From contig JAKPGL010000097.1 of assembly GCA_029550925.1 (NCBI GenBank), positions 1-53,764 of the forward strand: DNA of 53,764 nucleotides. The letters are read 5' to 3'. Source of the stretch: Planctomycetota bacterium (lineage in GTDB: Bacteria; Planctomycetota; Planctomycetia; Pirellulales; Thermoguttaceae). Every line of letters starts with the position of its first letter. Position 1 is the first letter of the stretch. The notes beneath the pieces were generated by a model that saw only the letters and a list, made by a program, of their open reading frames with translations, was not told the origin of the DNA and searched no databases. Positions 32,692-43,018 of the stretch are shown here, piece after piece. A program made the translations under genes and the position numbers.

Positions 32692-35184
32692 ATGAACTGG
32701 CAGACAGGACAATCGATCTTTGCGGTGTGTATGATGATGATGGCGGCCTGGGCAGTGGGTTGTCCTGTGGTCCGCCGAGTGCGAGTATTGGACAACGATC
32801 CGGCGGGCCGGGCGCTGTGGGCCTTAGTGGTGGGCGGTATCCTGTGGGGACTTGGATTGGCCGGGCTGGGACTGCTGGGGCTGCTTTACGTCCCGTTGGT
32901 GGGCGGCCTGACGTGGGCGGCCTTCCTGGTCGGCTTCTATCAACTGGTTCGAGGGCTGGAAGCATCTCCGCCGTCCTCTTGGCCTGGCAAACATCTTTTG
33001 CCCACCGCCGGGGCGTCTTCGGTTCGAGGCCGACCGGGCGCTGGGAGCGAATGTTCGGCTCAAGCAACGTCCCCGCTCCCAGCCGGTACCGCCTCGCCGA
33101 TTGCCTCCGAAGCAATTCCGGCGAAATATCCCTTTTTTGAAGAGGAAGTTCCCGCTCCTTACGAACATGCCCCGCCGCCGGATTTGGTGGCGCCGGGCGG
33201 ATTGCCGGTCTGGGCGCCGGAGTGGACCCAGACGCCGGCAGGACCGCTGGAGTCCGGACTTCCGCCCGACGCTGAAGCAGACGACTGGGAATTACTCCCA
33301 GAAGAACCGGCGCCGGCGGCCCCAGCCCCTAACGCCGTCCGGCCCGCGGCCATCGCTCCTGCCGGTAGGCCCCGCCGACGGGTCGATCCGCCCGGACACG
33401 CCCCTTTTTGGCAAAAGCAACCGGCAGCCCTTTGGCCGACGCCGCCCGATTGGTTGGCGTATCTGGTGTTCAGTTTGGCGGCTGGCGGCGTGTTGGCGGC
33501 GCTGGCGGCGGCCCTGGCCCCACCCACGGCCGGCGACGCCCTCTGCTATCATCTGGAACTGCCCAAACGGTTTTTGCAGTCCCATCGGTTGGACTATCTC
33601 CCCTATGACGATGCCTGTACCTATCCGCTTTTGGCGGAAATGTGGTTCCTGTGGGCCTTGGCGTTGGATGGGGAAGTGGCGGCCCAATTGGTGCATTGGC
33701 AATGGGGGCTTTTATTCGCTTGGGCGGCAGTACAGTTGGCCCAGATGGTGGTGGACCGACGGTGGGCCTGGTTGGCCGGGGCCGTGGTGCTGCTTACCCC
33801 AGGCGTGCTCAACGAGATGACCGCGCCGCTCAACGATGTAGCCTTGGCCGCCATGACCACGCTGAGCCTGACCGCCTGGGCGCAGGCCTGCCAGAACTCT
33901 GTTGGAGCCGGCGAACGAAAGGAGTGGTTTCTGCTGGCCGGTCTGGCCCTGGGTGGGGCGGCAAGCATCAAATACACCGTCCTTCTGATCGCCCCCTGCC
34001 TGGCCGCCCTATGGGCGCTGCGCTATGGACAGTTGCCGGATTGCCGACGCATGTTGCTCCACGGCGCCGTGCTGACGGGACTGGTGGCGTTGAGTGTGTC
34101 TGGAGTGTGGTATCTGCGGGCTGCCTGGCACCGGGGCAACCCCGTCTATCCGCTGGCTCAGGCCATCTGGCCAAGCCGAATCCCGCCGCCCAAGGCCCAC
34201 CAACCCGCCGACCCTTCCCCCGTCGGCCAGGGGCGCGGGCTTGCCGGTTTGGCCGACCCGTGGTCTGTTACTATGCAGCCGGAACTGTTCGGCGGTCGGT
34301 CGTTCCAACTGGGAGCGGTGTGGCTGGCCGTGCTGCCCGGATTGTTCTGGACCCAGACGTCTCATCGTTTGAAATGGCTGCTTGGACTGGCGGGAATCTA
34401 TTTTCTGCTTTGGGCGATGGTTCGGCCCAATGTGCGATTCCTGTTGCCCATCCTGCCAATGCTGGCCCCAGGGGTGATCTGGGTCTGGGCAGAAATGCGT
34501 CGAATGCCCGGCTGGCCGAGGACGGCGGCAGCGGCGGCTGTGGGGGGGTGCTTACTGGTCCCGGTCGCCTGGATGGGACTGCGGATGCGAGATTACCTGC
34601 CGGTGGCCCTGGGCCTGGAAAGCAGGCAAGAGTTCTTATATCGGCGGGAACCCAGCTACCCGGCCGCCGCCTTGGCCAACCTGCTTCTGCCCCCAGACGC
34701 CAAAATCCTCAGCCAAGACTACCGCAGCTTTTATTTCGACCCGGTCGTGGTGCGGGAGAGCGTGTATCGTCGGCTCACCCGGTATGACCAAAAGGTGCAA
34801 CATCCGGCCGACCTGGTACGCCTGCTCCGCCTGGATGGATTTACCCATCTGCTTTTGGTAGAAGAGATTGCACCGGCGGGGCTTCCCAAAAAAGAGTCGG
34901 CCCGGGCTGATCGAGAAACCCTTTCAGACCGGGGCAATCGAGAAGAGTCTTCGGACCGGGACGTTCGGGAAAACCTTGTGGGCCAAGACATTCGGGAAAA
35001 CGTGTCGGCCCGGGCTGATCGGGAAGAGTTTTCAGACCGGGGTATTCGGTTTGATCCGACGCTGTCCCGACTGGCCGAAGCCGCCCTTGCCCTGCCCGAT
35101 CCGGGGCTGCAAGAGTTAAGCCAGTACCGGTTTACGGACGCCGACGGCTCGGTGCGCCGCTACCGCCTCATCGCTATCCACTAA
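32692..35184 (+). CDS. GT39/ArnT-like membrane glycosyltransferase with a tandem repeat near the C-terminus
   Basis: The 830-residue multispan protein starts with a hydrophobic block (residues 1-80), then a hydrophilic Pro-rich region (about 85-245), then about 10 spans. The first loop after the second hydrophobic segment is PTAGDALCYHLELPKRFLQ with nearby acidic residues, as in lipid-linked sugar transferases of the GT39/ArnT superfamily. Such enzymes use polyprenyl-phosphate sugars outside the membrane. The C-terminal region contains six copies of a 9-residue repeat (residues 736-787). It is the last gene of the cluster. The function of the repeat is unknown. Confidence 0.72.
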   Translation: MNWQTGQSIFAVCMMMMAAWAVGCPVVRRVRVLDNDPAGRALWALVVGGILWGLGLAGLGLLGLLYVPLVGGLTWAAFLVGFYQLVRGLEASPPSSWPGKHLLPTAGASSVRGRPGAGSECSAQATSPLPAGTASPIASEAIPAKYPFFEEEVPAPYEHAPPPDLVAPGGLPVWAPEWTQTPAGPLESGLPPDAEADDWELLPEEPAPAAPAPNAVRPAAIAPAGRPRRRVDPPGHAPFWQKQPAALWPTPPDWLAYLVFSLAAGGVLAALAAALAPPTAGDALCYHLELPKRFLQSHRLDYLPYDDACTYPLLAEMWFLWALALDGEVAAQLVHWQWGLLFAWAAVQLAQMVVDRRWAWLAGAVVLLTPGVLNEMTAPLNDVALAAMTTLSLTAWAQACQNSVGAGERKEWFLLAGLALGGAASIKYTVLLIAPCLAALWALRYGQLPDCRRMLLHGAVLTGLVALSVSGVWYLRAAWHRGNPVYPLAQAIWPSRIPPPKAHQPADPSPVGQGRGLAGLADPWSVTMQPELFGGRSFQLGAVWLAVLPGLFWTQTSHRLKWLLGLAGIYFLLWAMVRPNVRFLLPILPMLAPGVIWVWAEMRRMPGWPRTAAAAAVGGCLLVPVAWMGLRMRDYLPVALGLESRQEFLYRREPSYPAAALANLLLPPDAKILSQDYRSFYFDPVVVRESVYRRLTRYDQKVQHPADLVRLLRLDGFTHLLLVEEIAPAGLPKKESARADRETLSDRGNREESSDRDVRENLVGQDIRENVSARADREEFSDRGIRFDPTLSRLAEAALALPDPGLQELSQYRFTDADGSVRRYRLIAIH
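34897..35058 (+). repeat. Six tandem 27-bp units encoding SxRxxRExx
   Basis: Units begin at 34897, 34924, 34951, 34978, 35005 and 35032. They encode SARADRETL, SDRGNREES, SDRDVRENL, VGQDIRENV, SARADREEF and SDRGIRFDP. The first and fifth units share a long identical stretch (TCGGCCCGGGCTGATCG), as do the second and sixth in part. This suggests recent duplication of a larger block. The repeats stay in frame. Confidence 0.75.
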
Positions 35185-35262
35185 GCGCCCCTTTATCGCC
35201 CCTCCGGTAACCAACTCCGTATAGGGCTCTCCGGCAAACCGGCTTCTTTTTTCCCGCTCAGG

Positions 35263-35500
35263 AACATTTCAGCCGAATGGAGGGCCTATTCTTGTCGTCT
35301 CCGCAGAAGTTCCCGATCCAGGCCTCCCCGGGCTTACTCCCTGGTAGAAATGACAAAGTAACACCTCATGGCAGCCGCTACTTGGGAGGAATAACAAAGG
35401 GGCCGCCTCACAGGACCCTGGATTGAGAGCTTGCGCGGGAATGACAATTCCAGGCCGGTTCGTCCTAAAATAAACCTCCTCGGCATTCGGCTGAAATGTT
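35263..35500 (+). repeat. Miniature inverted-repeat element, copy A
   Basis: The ends AACATTTCAGCCGAATG (35263-35279) and CATTCGGCTGAAATGTT (35484-35500) are perfect 17-base inverted repeats. The last 130 bases (35371-35500) differ from 36885-37014 at only two positions by eye. The first 90 interior bases do not match copy B, so the element is mosaic. There is no open reading frame for a transposase. Confidence 0.8.
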
Positions 35501-35526
35501 ATCAAAACTCCAGTAATTACCTATTT

Positions 35527-36720
35527 TTACAGGTGGTATTGGGGGATTGTCAGCAGTTCGCCGTCTTTGAGGGCCGATTGGTGGGCGACGACGCCGGCTA
35601 CGGTCATGGCCAGGGCCTCGGCAACGCCGACGAGCGGCTTCCGGTTGGTCAGCACCGCGGTAACAAAGTCATCCATCAGGTAGCCGTGGGAGCCGCCGTG
35701 GCCGCCCGGAGCGACGCTCGGCGGTAAAGGGGGACGAGCCAGCGGGGGCAGTTGCTTGGCCAACCCCTGATAGGTTCCATAGACCGATCCCAGTTCGCCG
35801 CGTACCCGGCCCATTTCGCCTTCGTGGCCGGGGGTATCCCAACTGACGGCCATCCGCGCCATGCCGCCCTCGCTAGTCTGAAACAGCGCAATTTCTGTGC
35901 CGAACGGGTTCTTATACCGGTTGTTTTCCGGTTTGAGATGTTCGATCTTACTGGGCAGTCCCAGGCAGGAGACCTTGGTGAAGCTGCCGTCGGTTACGCC
36001 CACGTAATAGGCGTTCGAATGGGTCGGATACCACATGGGCGGCAGCCCCACGCGCCAGCCGCGAAACGAGTCGATCGGCGTGGAGGAATAGTGATAATAC
36101 TCCCCTTCTGCATACACGAGCCTGCCGAAACCGCCCGCCTTGTAAATCTGCCGCATGGCGTAGCAGTCTTCGTGGAAGCAGGAAGTCTCGAACATGGCGT
36201 ATTTTAGGCCCGACTTTTTGACGGCCTCGAAAAGCCGATCCGCCTCTTCTAACGACCCGAACACCGCCGGCACCGCACTGGCTACGTGTTTGCCGTGCTT
36301 GAGGGCCAGGATGGCGTGGGCGGCGTGGCTAGGCGCGTCGGTCGCAATAAAGACCGCCTCGATCTTGTCGTCTTTGACCAGTTCTTCGAGCGAAGGATAG
36401 GTCTTCTGGCATCGGCACGCTTTGGCCAGGGCCTGACAGCGCTCGGGGATCAGGTCGCTGACGGCTACGACTTCTACGTTCGGATGGTCCTGGAAGCCGA
36501 ACGCCGCGCCGAATCGGCACACTCCGTAGCCGACGATCCCCACCCGCAGTTTCCGGTCCGATACGGGTTTCCATCCTTTGGAGGTTTCTGCGGTTTTGGG
36601 GGCCTGTTCAAATCCCGGGATGGGCTTTTCTTCGGCGTGGGTCCAGCAAGCCGACCCAAACGCCGCCGCCCCAAAACCCAACGTCTGCAAAAAAGAACGT
36701 CGCGATGTCGAACGATTCAT
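35527..36720 (-). CDS. Tat-exported Gfo/Idh/MocA-family oxidoreductase
   Basis: The 397-residue protein has a twin-arginine signal: SRRSFLQTLGFGAAAFGSA. The NAD(P)-binding fold follows with VGIVGYGVCRFGAAFGF, then EVVAVSDLIPERC, and the AVFIATDAPSHAAHAILALKHGKHV block. The C-terminal alpha/beta domain is typical for family members that oxidise or reduce sugars. Tat-exported members carry their cofactor out folded. AAAGGAGGTGA precedes the ATG at 36720. The gene sits between two direct copies of a repeat element (35263-35500 and 36822-37015). The substrate is unknown. Confidence 0.9.
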   Translation of the reverse strand: MNRSTSRRSFLQTLGFGAAAFGSACWTHAEEKPIPGFEQAPKTAETSKGWKPVSDRKLRVGIVGYGVCRFGAAFGFQDHPNVEVVAVSDLIPERCQALAKACRCQKTYPSLEELVKDDKIEAVFIATDAPSHAAHAILALKHGKHVASAVPAVFGSLEEADRLFEAVKKSGLKYAMFETSCFHEDCYAMRQIYKAGGFGRLVYAEGEYYHYSSTPIDSFRGWRVGLPPMWYPTHSNAYYVGVTDGSFTKVSCLGLPSKIEHLKPENNRYKNPFGTEIALFQTSEGGMARMAVSWDTPGHEGEMGRVRGELGSVYGTYQGLAKQLPPLARPPLPPSVAPGGHGGSHGYLMDDFVTAVLTNRKPLVGVAEALAMTVAGVVAHQSALKDGELLTIPQYHL

Positions 36721-36821
36721 GTGGTTTCACCTCCTTTGGAAAGGAAAACATTCTCTGGCAACTTCTCTGATTATTGATCCTGGAGGAGCGAATGCAACTG
36801 GCCAACCCCCTAAAAGCTTGG

Positions 36822-37015
36822 TAACATTTTAGCCGAATGCAGTACCTTGTTACTGCCGTGCAAGCGCCCAATCATAGGCTTCTTGCAGCCGCTACTTGGG
36901 AGGAATAACAAAGGGGCCGCCTCACAGGACCCTGGATGGAGAGCTTGCGCGGGAATGACAATTCCAGGCCGGTTCGTCCTAAAATAAACCTCCTCAGCAT
37001 TCGGCTGAAATGTTA
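36822..37015 (+). repeat. Miniature inverted-repeat element, copy B
   Basis: The left end TAACATTTTAGCCGAATGC (36822-36840) pairs with GCATTCGGCTGAAATGTTA (36997-37015), with one mismatch. Bases 36885-37014 repeat 35371-35500 of copy A in the same orientation. The gene between them (35527-36720) is thus bracketed by direct repeats about 1.5 kb apart. Confidence 0.8.
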
Positions 37016-37139
37016 CAAAGCTCGAAAATGGGCGGTTACGTTCCCCGGCCTAACATGATATAAAATGAGGAATCTTGGGTTTCCGCCTGTGAGGCGTCGA
37101 GACCATAGGGATTGCTGAAGAAGTTAGGTCCAGAATCCT

Positions 37140-37826
37140 ATGCGATTGTTAGCTTTGGAAACGACGGAACTGCTAGGCAGTGCGGCGGTCTGGCAAGACG
37201 ATCGGCTCCTGGCGGAATGGACGTTGCCGGAGGGACAGCGGAGTGCGGCCAGCCTGGTACCGGCCATCGCTCGGTTATTGGCGGAGGTCGGCTGGGAGCC
37301 GCGGCAGGTCGATGTGGTAGCGGTCTCGATGGGCCCCGGTTCGTTTACCGGCCTGCGGGTGGGGCTTACCGTAGCCAAAACGTTTGCCTATTGTGTGCAG
37401 GGCGCCCTGATCGGCGTTAATACGTTGGAGGCGATTGCTGCGGGTGTGCCGATGGAAATGGACCCGGTGGCGGTGGCCATCGACGCCCAACGGGGAGACG
37501 CTGCCGTCGCTGTTTTTCGCCGGGACGCTGCGGGTTGGCCGACGCCCCTGGCCGACTGGCAGGTCGCGCCGTTCCCAAAGTGGCAGGAAAGTTTAGAGCC
37601 GGGCACTTGGCTTGCCGGTCCAATGCTCCGAAAATATGGCGCTACTGTGCCGGAGAAACTTCGGCTAGTACCTCCGGAGTATTGGTCGCCGCGGGCCGGT
37701 CAGGTGGCGCGGTTGGCCGCCCGCCGGTTCCAGCAGGGCTACCGGGATGATCTCTGGAAACTCCTACCCCTCTATAGCCGAAAGGCCCACGCCGAAGAAA
37801 AATGGGAGGCCCGGCAGAACCATTAG
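37140..37826 (+). CDS. tsaB: tRNA threonylcarbamoyladenosine synthesis protein TsaB
   Basis: The 228-residue protein has the ASKHA fold with MRLLALETTELLGSAAVW, VVAVSMGPGSFTGLRVGLTVAKTFAY and AVAIDAQRGDAAVAVF. TsaB is the non-catalytic scaffold for TsaD in t6A synthesis. The start is ATG 37140. It is followed by the Nramp-like gene 50 bases on. A TATAAA-like sequence at 37062-37067 may belong to its promoter. tsaE is encoded at 17438-17911. Confidence 0.93.
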   Translation: MRLLALETTELLGSAAVWQDDRLLAEWTLPEGQRSAASLVPAIARLLAEVGWEPRQVDVVAVSMGPGSFTGLRVGLTVAKTFAYCVQGALIGVNTLEAIAAGVPMEMDPVAVAIDAQRGDAAVAVFRRDAAGWPTPLADWQVAPFPKWQESLEPGTWLAGPMLRKYGATVPEKLRLVPPEYWSPRAGQVARLAARRFQQGYRDDLWKLLPLYSRKAHAEEKWEARQNH

Positions 37827-37876
37827 GCCCGCCTTCCCCTCCAATTCCTCCCGCCTTGGATGAAAGGACCCCTCGG

Positions 37877-39571
37877 ATGTCTGAAACGCCTGAATTGCAA
37901 AGTACGCGGCAACCGGAAACAGAACCGTCGGAGGCCGAGCGGGGCTTGCCGATGACCAAACGCTGGGACCCGGCCGCTTTGGAACGCGAAGCTGCCGAGT
38001 TGCGGGCCTTGGAGAACCAACCGTTTTTCCGTCGGGCCTGGGGATACTTAAAGCGGACCGGGCCGGGGCTGCTGCAAAGTGCGATGACGCTGGGCGCTGG
38101 CAGTGCCACGGCGTCGGTGGTGGCGGGGGCCTCGTTTGGTTACAAACTGCTTTGGGTGCAGCCGCTGGCCATGTTCTTGGGAATTTGCATGTTGGCTGCC
38201 CTGGGCAATGTGGTGCTCACGACCGGCGAACGCCCCTATCGAGCCGTGGGCCGGGAACTCAGCAAAATCCTGGCCTTTCTCTGGGCGTTGGGAACGATCG
38301 TGGCCTCGGTCATCTGGCACTTTCCGCAGTATGGACTAGCAGCGGCGGCAGCCCGGGATTTGGGCAATATGGCCGGGGTGGTCTCCCAAGCCGAGTTTCT
38401 GGAAATGGGGGAAGGCCAGGAAGTGATCTATCACACCCGAACCGATTCGGCCAGCGCGGAACTGTTCCGTGAGCAACTGCCCTATCCGGAAGCCTACATC
38501 CTGGCCAACCGAACCGAACAGCAATGGGCCGAGGCCGCCCCCAAAGCCCAACGCCAATTTACCCTGTTCACTTCCAGCGGCGTGAGTGTGGGCTGGTTCA
38601 TCGGGGTGCTGATCCTGTCGATCAACGTATTGGTGGTCTGGAGCTACGGCAGCAGTCCGCGGGGCATTAAGCTCTATGAATGGTTTTTGCGAGGGGTGAT
38701 CGGCCTGATGATCATCCTGTTTGCCATTGTCGTGGGAGGGAATTTGGGAAAAATCCAGTGGGGCGAGCTGATGAAAGGATTCATCGGCTGGTACGGCATT
38801 CCGCAGGCAGAAAACCCCAAACATGTCCTATTGGTTTTGGGCATGTTGGGGGCGGCCGTGGGAATCAACATGACGTTCCTCTATCCCTACAGCCTGTTGG
38901 CCAAGGGATGGGGACCGGCCCATAAGACGCTTTCCCGGTGGGACCTGGCCATGTCGATGTTCGTTCCGTTTACGCTGGTAACTTCGCTCATCATGCTGGG
39001 CATGACGGTAACCGGCGTTTATACGGGCGAGGATGTGCTGCGGGATACCATCCAGCCGGTGGCCGCCGCTCAATCGTTTACCGACGTTTTGGGCGGATAC
39101 TGGGGCCGAATCATCTTCAACCTGGGCCTGATCGCCATGACCTGTAGCGCCATCTCGGCCCACATGGTCGTGTGCGGATTTACCATGTGCGAGATGCTCG
39201 GGCTGCGCTATACGAAGGCCCGGTTCCGGCTTTTCGCCCTGACGCCGTCGATCGGTATTTTGGGCGTGGTAACGAAACTACCGTTCTGGTTCCCGGTAGT
39301 GGCTTCTGGGATTTGTTTTGCCATGCTGCCGATCGCCTACGTGATTTTCTTCCTCCTGAATAATAAGCGCAGCTACATCGGCGATGCGGTGGGCCGAGGT
39401 TGGCGTCGGGTGGTGTGGAATGCCATTCTGCTGCTGGCCATCGCCCTGGCCACCACTGGAGCGGTCATCCAGATCAAGACCCGGGTGATCGACGAGCTTC
39501 GCAAACGCCTAGCGCCAGGGCCTGCCGCCCCGACAGCTTCCGCCGATATTTTCCCCAAGGCCAATTCCTGA
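37877..39571 (+). CDS. Nramp-like divalent metal transporter lacking canonical metal motifs
   Basis: The 564-residue protein has about 11 spans and aligns with the Nramp family. In canonical members the first span carries DPGN and the sixth carries MPH. Here the corresponding segments read LGAGS (G73-A-G-S76) and INMTFLYPYSLL (M332 onward). The family's metal-binding Asp and Asn are therefore absent. I recall other planctomycete Nramp-like proteins with the same GPG-x-LQSA-x-TLG(A/G)GS segment, so this may be a regular subfamily. It could move another ion or metabolite. AAAGGA precedes ATG 37877. A Glu-rich N-terminus of about 60 residues is cytosolic. Confidence 0.75.
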   Translation: MSETPELQSTRQPETEPSEAERGLPMTKRWDPAALEREAAELRALENQPFFRRAWGYLKRTGPGLLQSAMTLGAGSATASVVAGASFGYKLLWVQPLAMFLGICMLAALGNVVLTTGERPYRAVGRELSKILAFLWALGTIVASVIWHFPQYGLAAAAARDLGNMAGVVSQAEFLEMGEGQEVIYHTRTDSASAELFREQLPYPEAYILANRTEQQWAEAAPKAQRQFTLFTSSGVSVGWFIGVLILSINVLVVWSYGSSPRGIKLYEWFLRGVIGLMIILFAIVVGGNLGKIQWGELMKGFIGWYGIPQAENPKHVLLVLGMLGAAVGINMTFLYPYSLLAKGWGPAHKTLSRWDLAMSMFVPFTLVTSLIMLGMTVTGVYTGEDVLRDTIQPVAAAQSFTDVLGGYWGRIIFNLGLIAMTCSAISAHMVVCGFTMCEMLGLRYTKARFRLFALTPSIGILGVVTKLPFWFPVVASGICFAMLPIAYVIFFLLNNKRSYIGDAVGRGWRRVVWNAILLLAIALATTGAVIQIKTRVIDELRKRLAPGPAAPTASADIFPKANS

Positions 39572-39622
39572 ATGCAACCGGCGCTCCGCACAGGGACGTT
39601 CATTCCGTATGCGTTGATCCAC

Positions 39623-40027
39623 TTATCCGGCGGCCAATTCCGAGGTGCAGTGGGGGCAGCGGGTGGCCTTCAGCGGAATGCTCGAATAGCAACGGGGGCA
39701 CTCCTTGGTGGTCGGTTCAGCGGGCGCGGGGGCCTTCTTCAGCCGATTGATCTGCTTGATGAGCAAAAATAGGGCAAAGGCCACGATCACAAAGTCCACC
39801 ACCGTGTTGATAAACGCCCCGTACTTCACGGCCGTCTGCTCATTCAGTTGGATGGCCAGCCCCGAAAAATCCATCTTCCCCAACACAAGCCCCAACGGCG
39901 GCATGAGAACATCGTTGACCAAAGAAGTAACAATTTTGCCGAACGCCCCCCCAATCACGATCCCCACCGCCATGTCAATGGCGTTGCCCCTTACGGCGAA
40001 CTCTCGAAATTCTTTCAGCATTCCCAT
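39623..40027 (-). CDS. mscL: Large-conductance mechanosensitive channel with a C-terminal zinc-ribbon-like motif
   Basis: The 134-residue protein begins [22 protein letters not shown] and has two spans around [23 protein letters not shown] and [23 protein letters not shown]. MscL opens under membrane tension and releases solutes in osmotic downshock. The tail [18 protein letters not shown] has two CxxC pairs, a zinc-ribbon-like extension known in some bacterial MscL proteins. AGGAGGG supports ATG 40027. It converges on the Nramp-like gene. Confidence 0.95.
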   Translation of the reverse strand: MGMLKEFREFAVRGNAIDMAVGIVIGGAFGKIVTSLVNDVLMPPLGLVLGKMDFSGLAIQLNEQTAVKYGAFINTVVDFVIVAFALFLLIKQINRLKKAPAPAEPTTKECPRCYSSIPLKATRCPHCTSELAAG

Positions 40028-40133
40028 GACAGCACCCTCCTCGAAAAGAGTAAGAAAAACGACGAAAAGTTGCCCCGCCAGAATACAGTATATCGGCTAG
40101 ACCTTTTTTTTAGCGAGTCTATGACATCCCTTC

Positions 40134-40239
40134 GAGAGCCGGTTGCGTTATCGCCTCCGACCTAACAACCGTTGACGATAGCATCATAACACTATTTTCA
40201 AGCTATAGTGGTGGATGTTTCACAATGCAACCGGCTCTC
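40134..40239. repeat. 106-bp imperfect palindrome
   Basis: GAGAGCCGGTTGCGTT (40134-40149) and AATGCAACCGGCTCTC (40224-40239) are inverted arms with one mismatch. A nested pair, CATCATAACACTAT and ATAGTGGTGGATG, extends the folding inward. It lies between mscL (leftward) and the groEL end. It is not the terminator listed at 40252. It could be a miniature element or a structured leader for mscL. Confidence 0.55.
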
Positions 40240-40251
40240 CCTTCGATGAAT

Positions 40252-40290
40252 AAAAAACCCGGCAGCGCGACTTTCGTCCACACTACCGGG
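40252..40290 (-). terminator. Rho-independent terminator of groES-groEL
   Basis: On the minus strand the stem CCCGGTAG pairs with CTGCCGGG (one G-U), with a 17-base loop, followed by TTTTTT. It lies about 160 bases after the groEL stop, on the right strand. Confidence 0.75.
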
Positions 40291-40447
40291 GTTGGGAGGG
40301 GGAATCACATTGAAAACGCACCACAGAGGGCCAAACTTCCATGAGTCCTTTCCGGGGGGAAGGCAGCCCCACCCCCCGCATCGGCCCCAAGGGAAATCTA
40401 CCGCCTAGCTAGGGTTGGTTCCTCTGTTCAGCAGACGGAAGTTCGGT

Positions 40448-42082
<1,635 letters not shown>

Positions 42083-42202
42083 TCATCCAATAGGGGCTAA
42101 AGCCGCCGTTTATCGACCTAACCGATTTTCATTTCTCAAGGATTTTCCATCTTCTAGCCGTTGGAACAGAAACTGCTTAAGGGTTCCGTTCAGACAGGGG
42201 GA

Positions 42203-42523
42203 TTACTCTTCGATGACGGCCAGGATGTCTTCCTCCCGCATCAGAAGCAGTTCCCGATCGCCCAGCTTGAATTCCTCCCCGGCATAAGAACTGAAGACCA
42301 CCCGATCGCCTACTTTCACCGAAAGCGGCGCCACCGTACCGTCTTTGAGTTGTCGGCCTGTACCAACGCTGACCACTCGACCTTGTCTGGGTTTTTCTTT
42401 GGCCGTATCCGGCAGCACAATGCCGCCGGGAGTTTTCTGTTCGCTTTCTTCCCGCTCAATGACGACCCGATCGCCGAGCGGCTGAATGTCGAGTTTGCCC
42501 TTTTCTTCCTTCTTTTTTGCCAT
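42203..42523 (-). CDS. groES: Co-chaperonin GroES
   Basis: The 106-residue protein has the GroES fold: LDIQPLGDRVVIEREE, the mobile loop KTPGGIVLPDTAKEK and VKVGDRVVFSSYAGEE. It caps GroEL. An extra Lys/Glu-rich N-terminus (AKKKEEKGK) precedes the fold. GGAGG supports ATG 42523. Upstream of it is a sigma-70-type promoter candidate but no CIRCE (TTAGCACTC-N9-GAGTGCTAA) sequence. Confidence 0.97.
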   Translation of the reverse strand: MAKKKEEKGKLDIQPLGDRVVIEREESEQKTPGGIVLPDTAKEKPRQGRVVSVGTGRQLKDGTVAPLSVKVGDRVVFSSYAGEEFKLGDRELLLMREEDILAVIEE

Positions 42524-43018
42524 ACGTATCGACCTCCGCCAAATTCTCTTGAGTCCGTCTAACCCACTAAAATCAATTCAACCCAACAGAAAACCTGCAC
42601 TCCCCAACCGGGGGAGCTCCTGCGACCAAACACCGCCGAACCACCAGGCTCGACCAAATCCAGTAAATACAGACTGCCACTTCGGCGTCAAAACCGAAGA
42701 GTTGCCAATGAAAAATGCAATTCTTGGGCCAAAATGGACAAAAATGCCTAACTCTTTTTTTCTTAACAGGTTAGGGGGATGGAATTAGCCGGGCGTTTGG
42801 GAAACGGGAGTCATTCCGGCTTGGGCTTCCAGGGGATGATCCTCAAAACTGCCAAATTGGCAGCATCCAATCCTCGATCCACCTTCTCCCTCCGCCGGCC
42901 CCCCACCCAAGCCTTTTCAGGCCACAATCCAGCCTTTTTCGGTACGGAAGGAGCTAAAAAGAAGCACTAATAAAAAGGGGGGACCTATGCCGGGTAGCTT
43001 TTTCTAGGAGTCCAACTC
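42524..43018. other. Divergent intergenic region upstream of groES
   Basis: These 495 bases lie between groES (leftward) and the FecR-like membrane protein gene (rightward). Apart from the promoter candidate at 42664-42691, the region shows short AT-rich runs (near 42750-42770) and no gene. The inverted repeat CIRCE is absent. Confidence 0.45.
42664..42691 (-). promoter_or_regulatory. Candidate sigma-70 promoter of groES-groEL
   Basis: On the minus strand TTGACG (42691-42686) and TATTTA (42669-42664) are 16 bases apart, about 140 bases upstream of groES. It is a reasonable match by eye, but no mapping supports it. Confidence 0.4.

Noticed and set aside
36721-37139. Transposase or insertion sequence associated with the repeat elements
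   Set aside because: No open frame long enough or with DDE-type motifs is found near any copy; the elements are non-autonomous at best.
42524-43018. CIRCE element controlling groES-groEL
   Set aside because: TTAGCACTC and GAGTGCTAA are not found upstream of groES.
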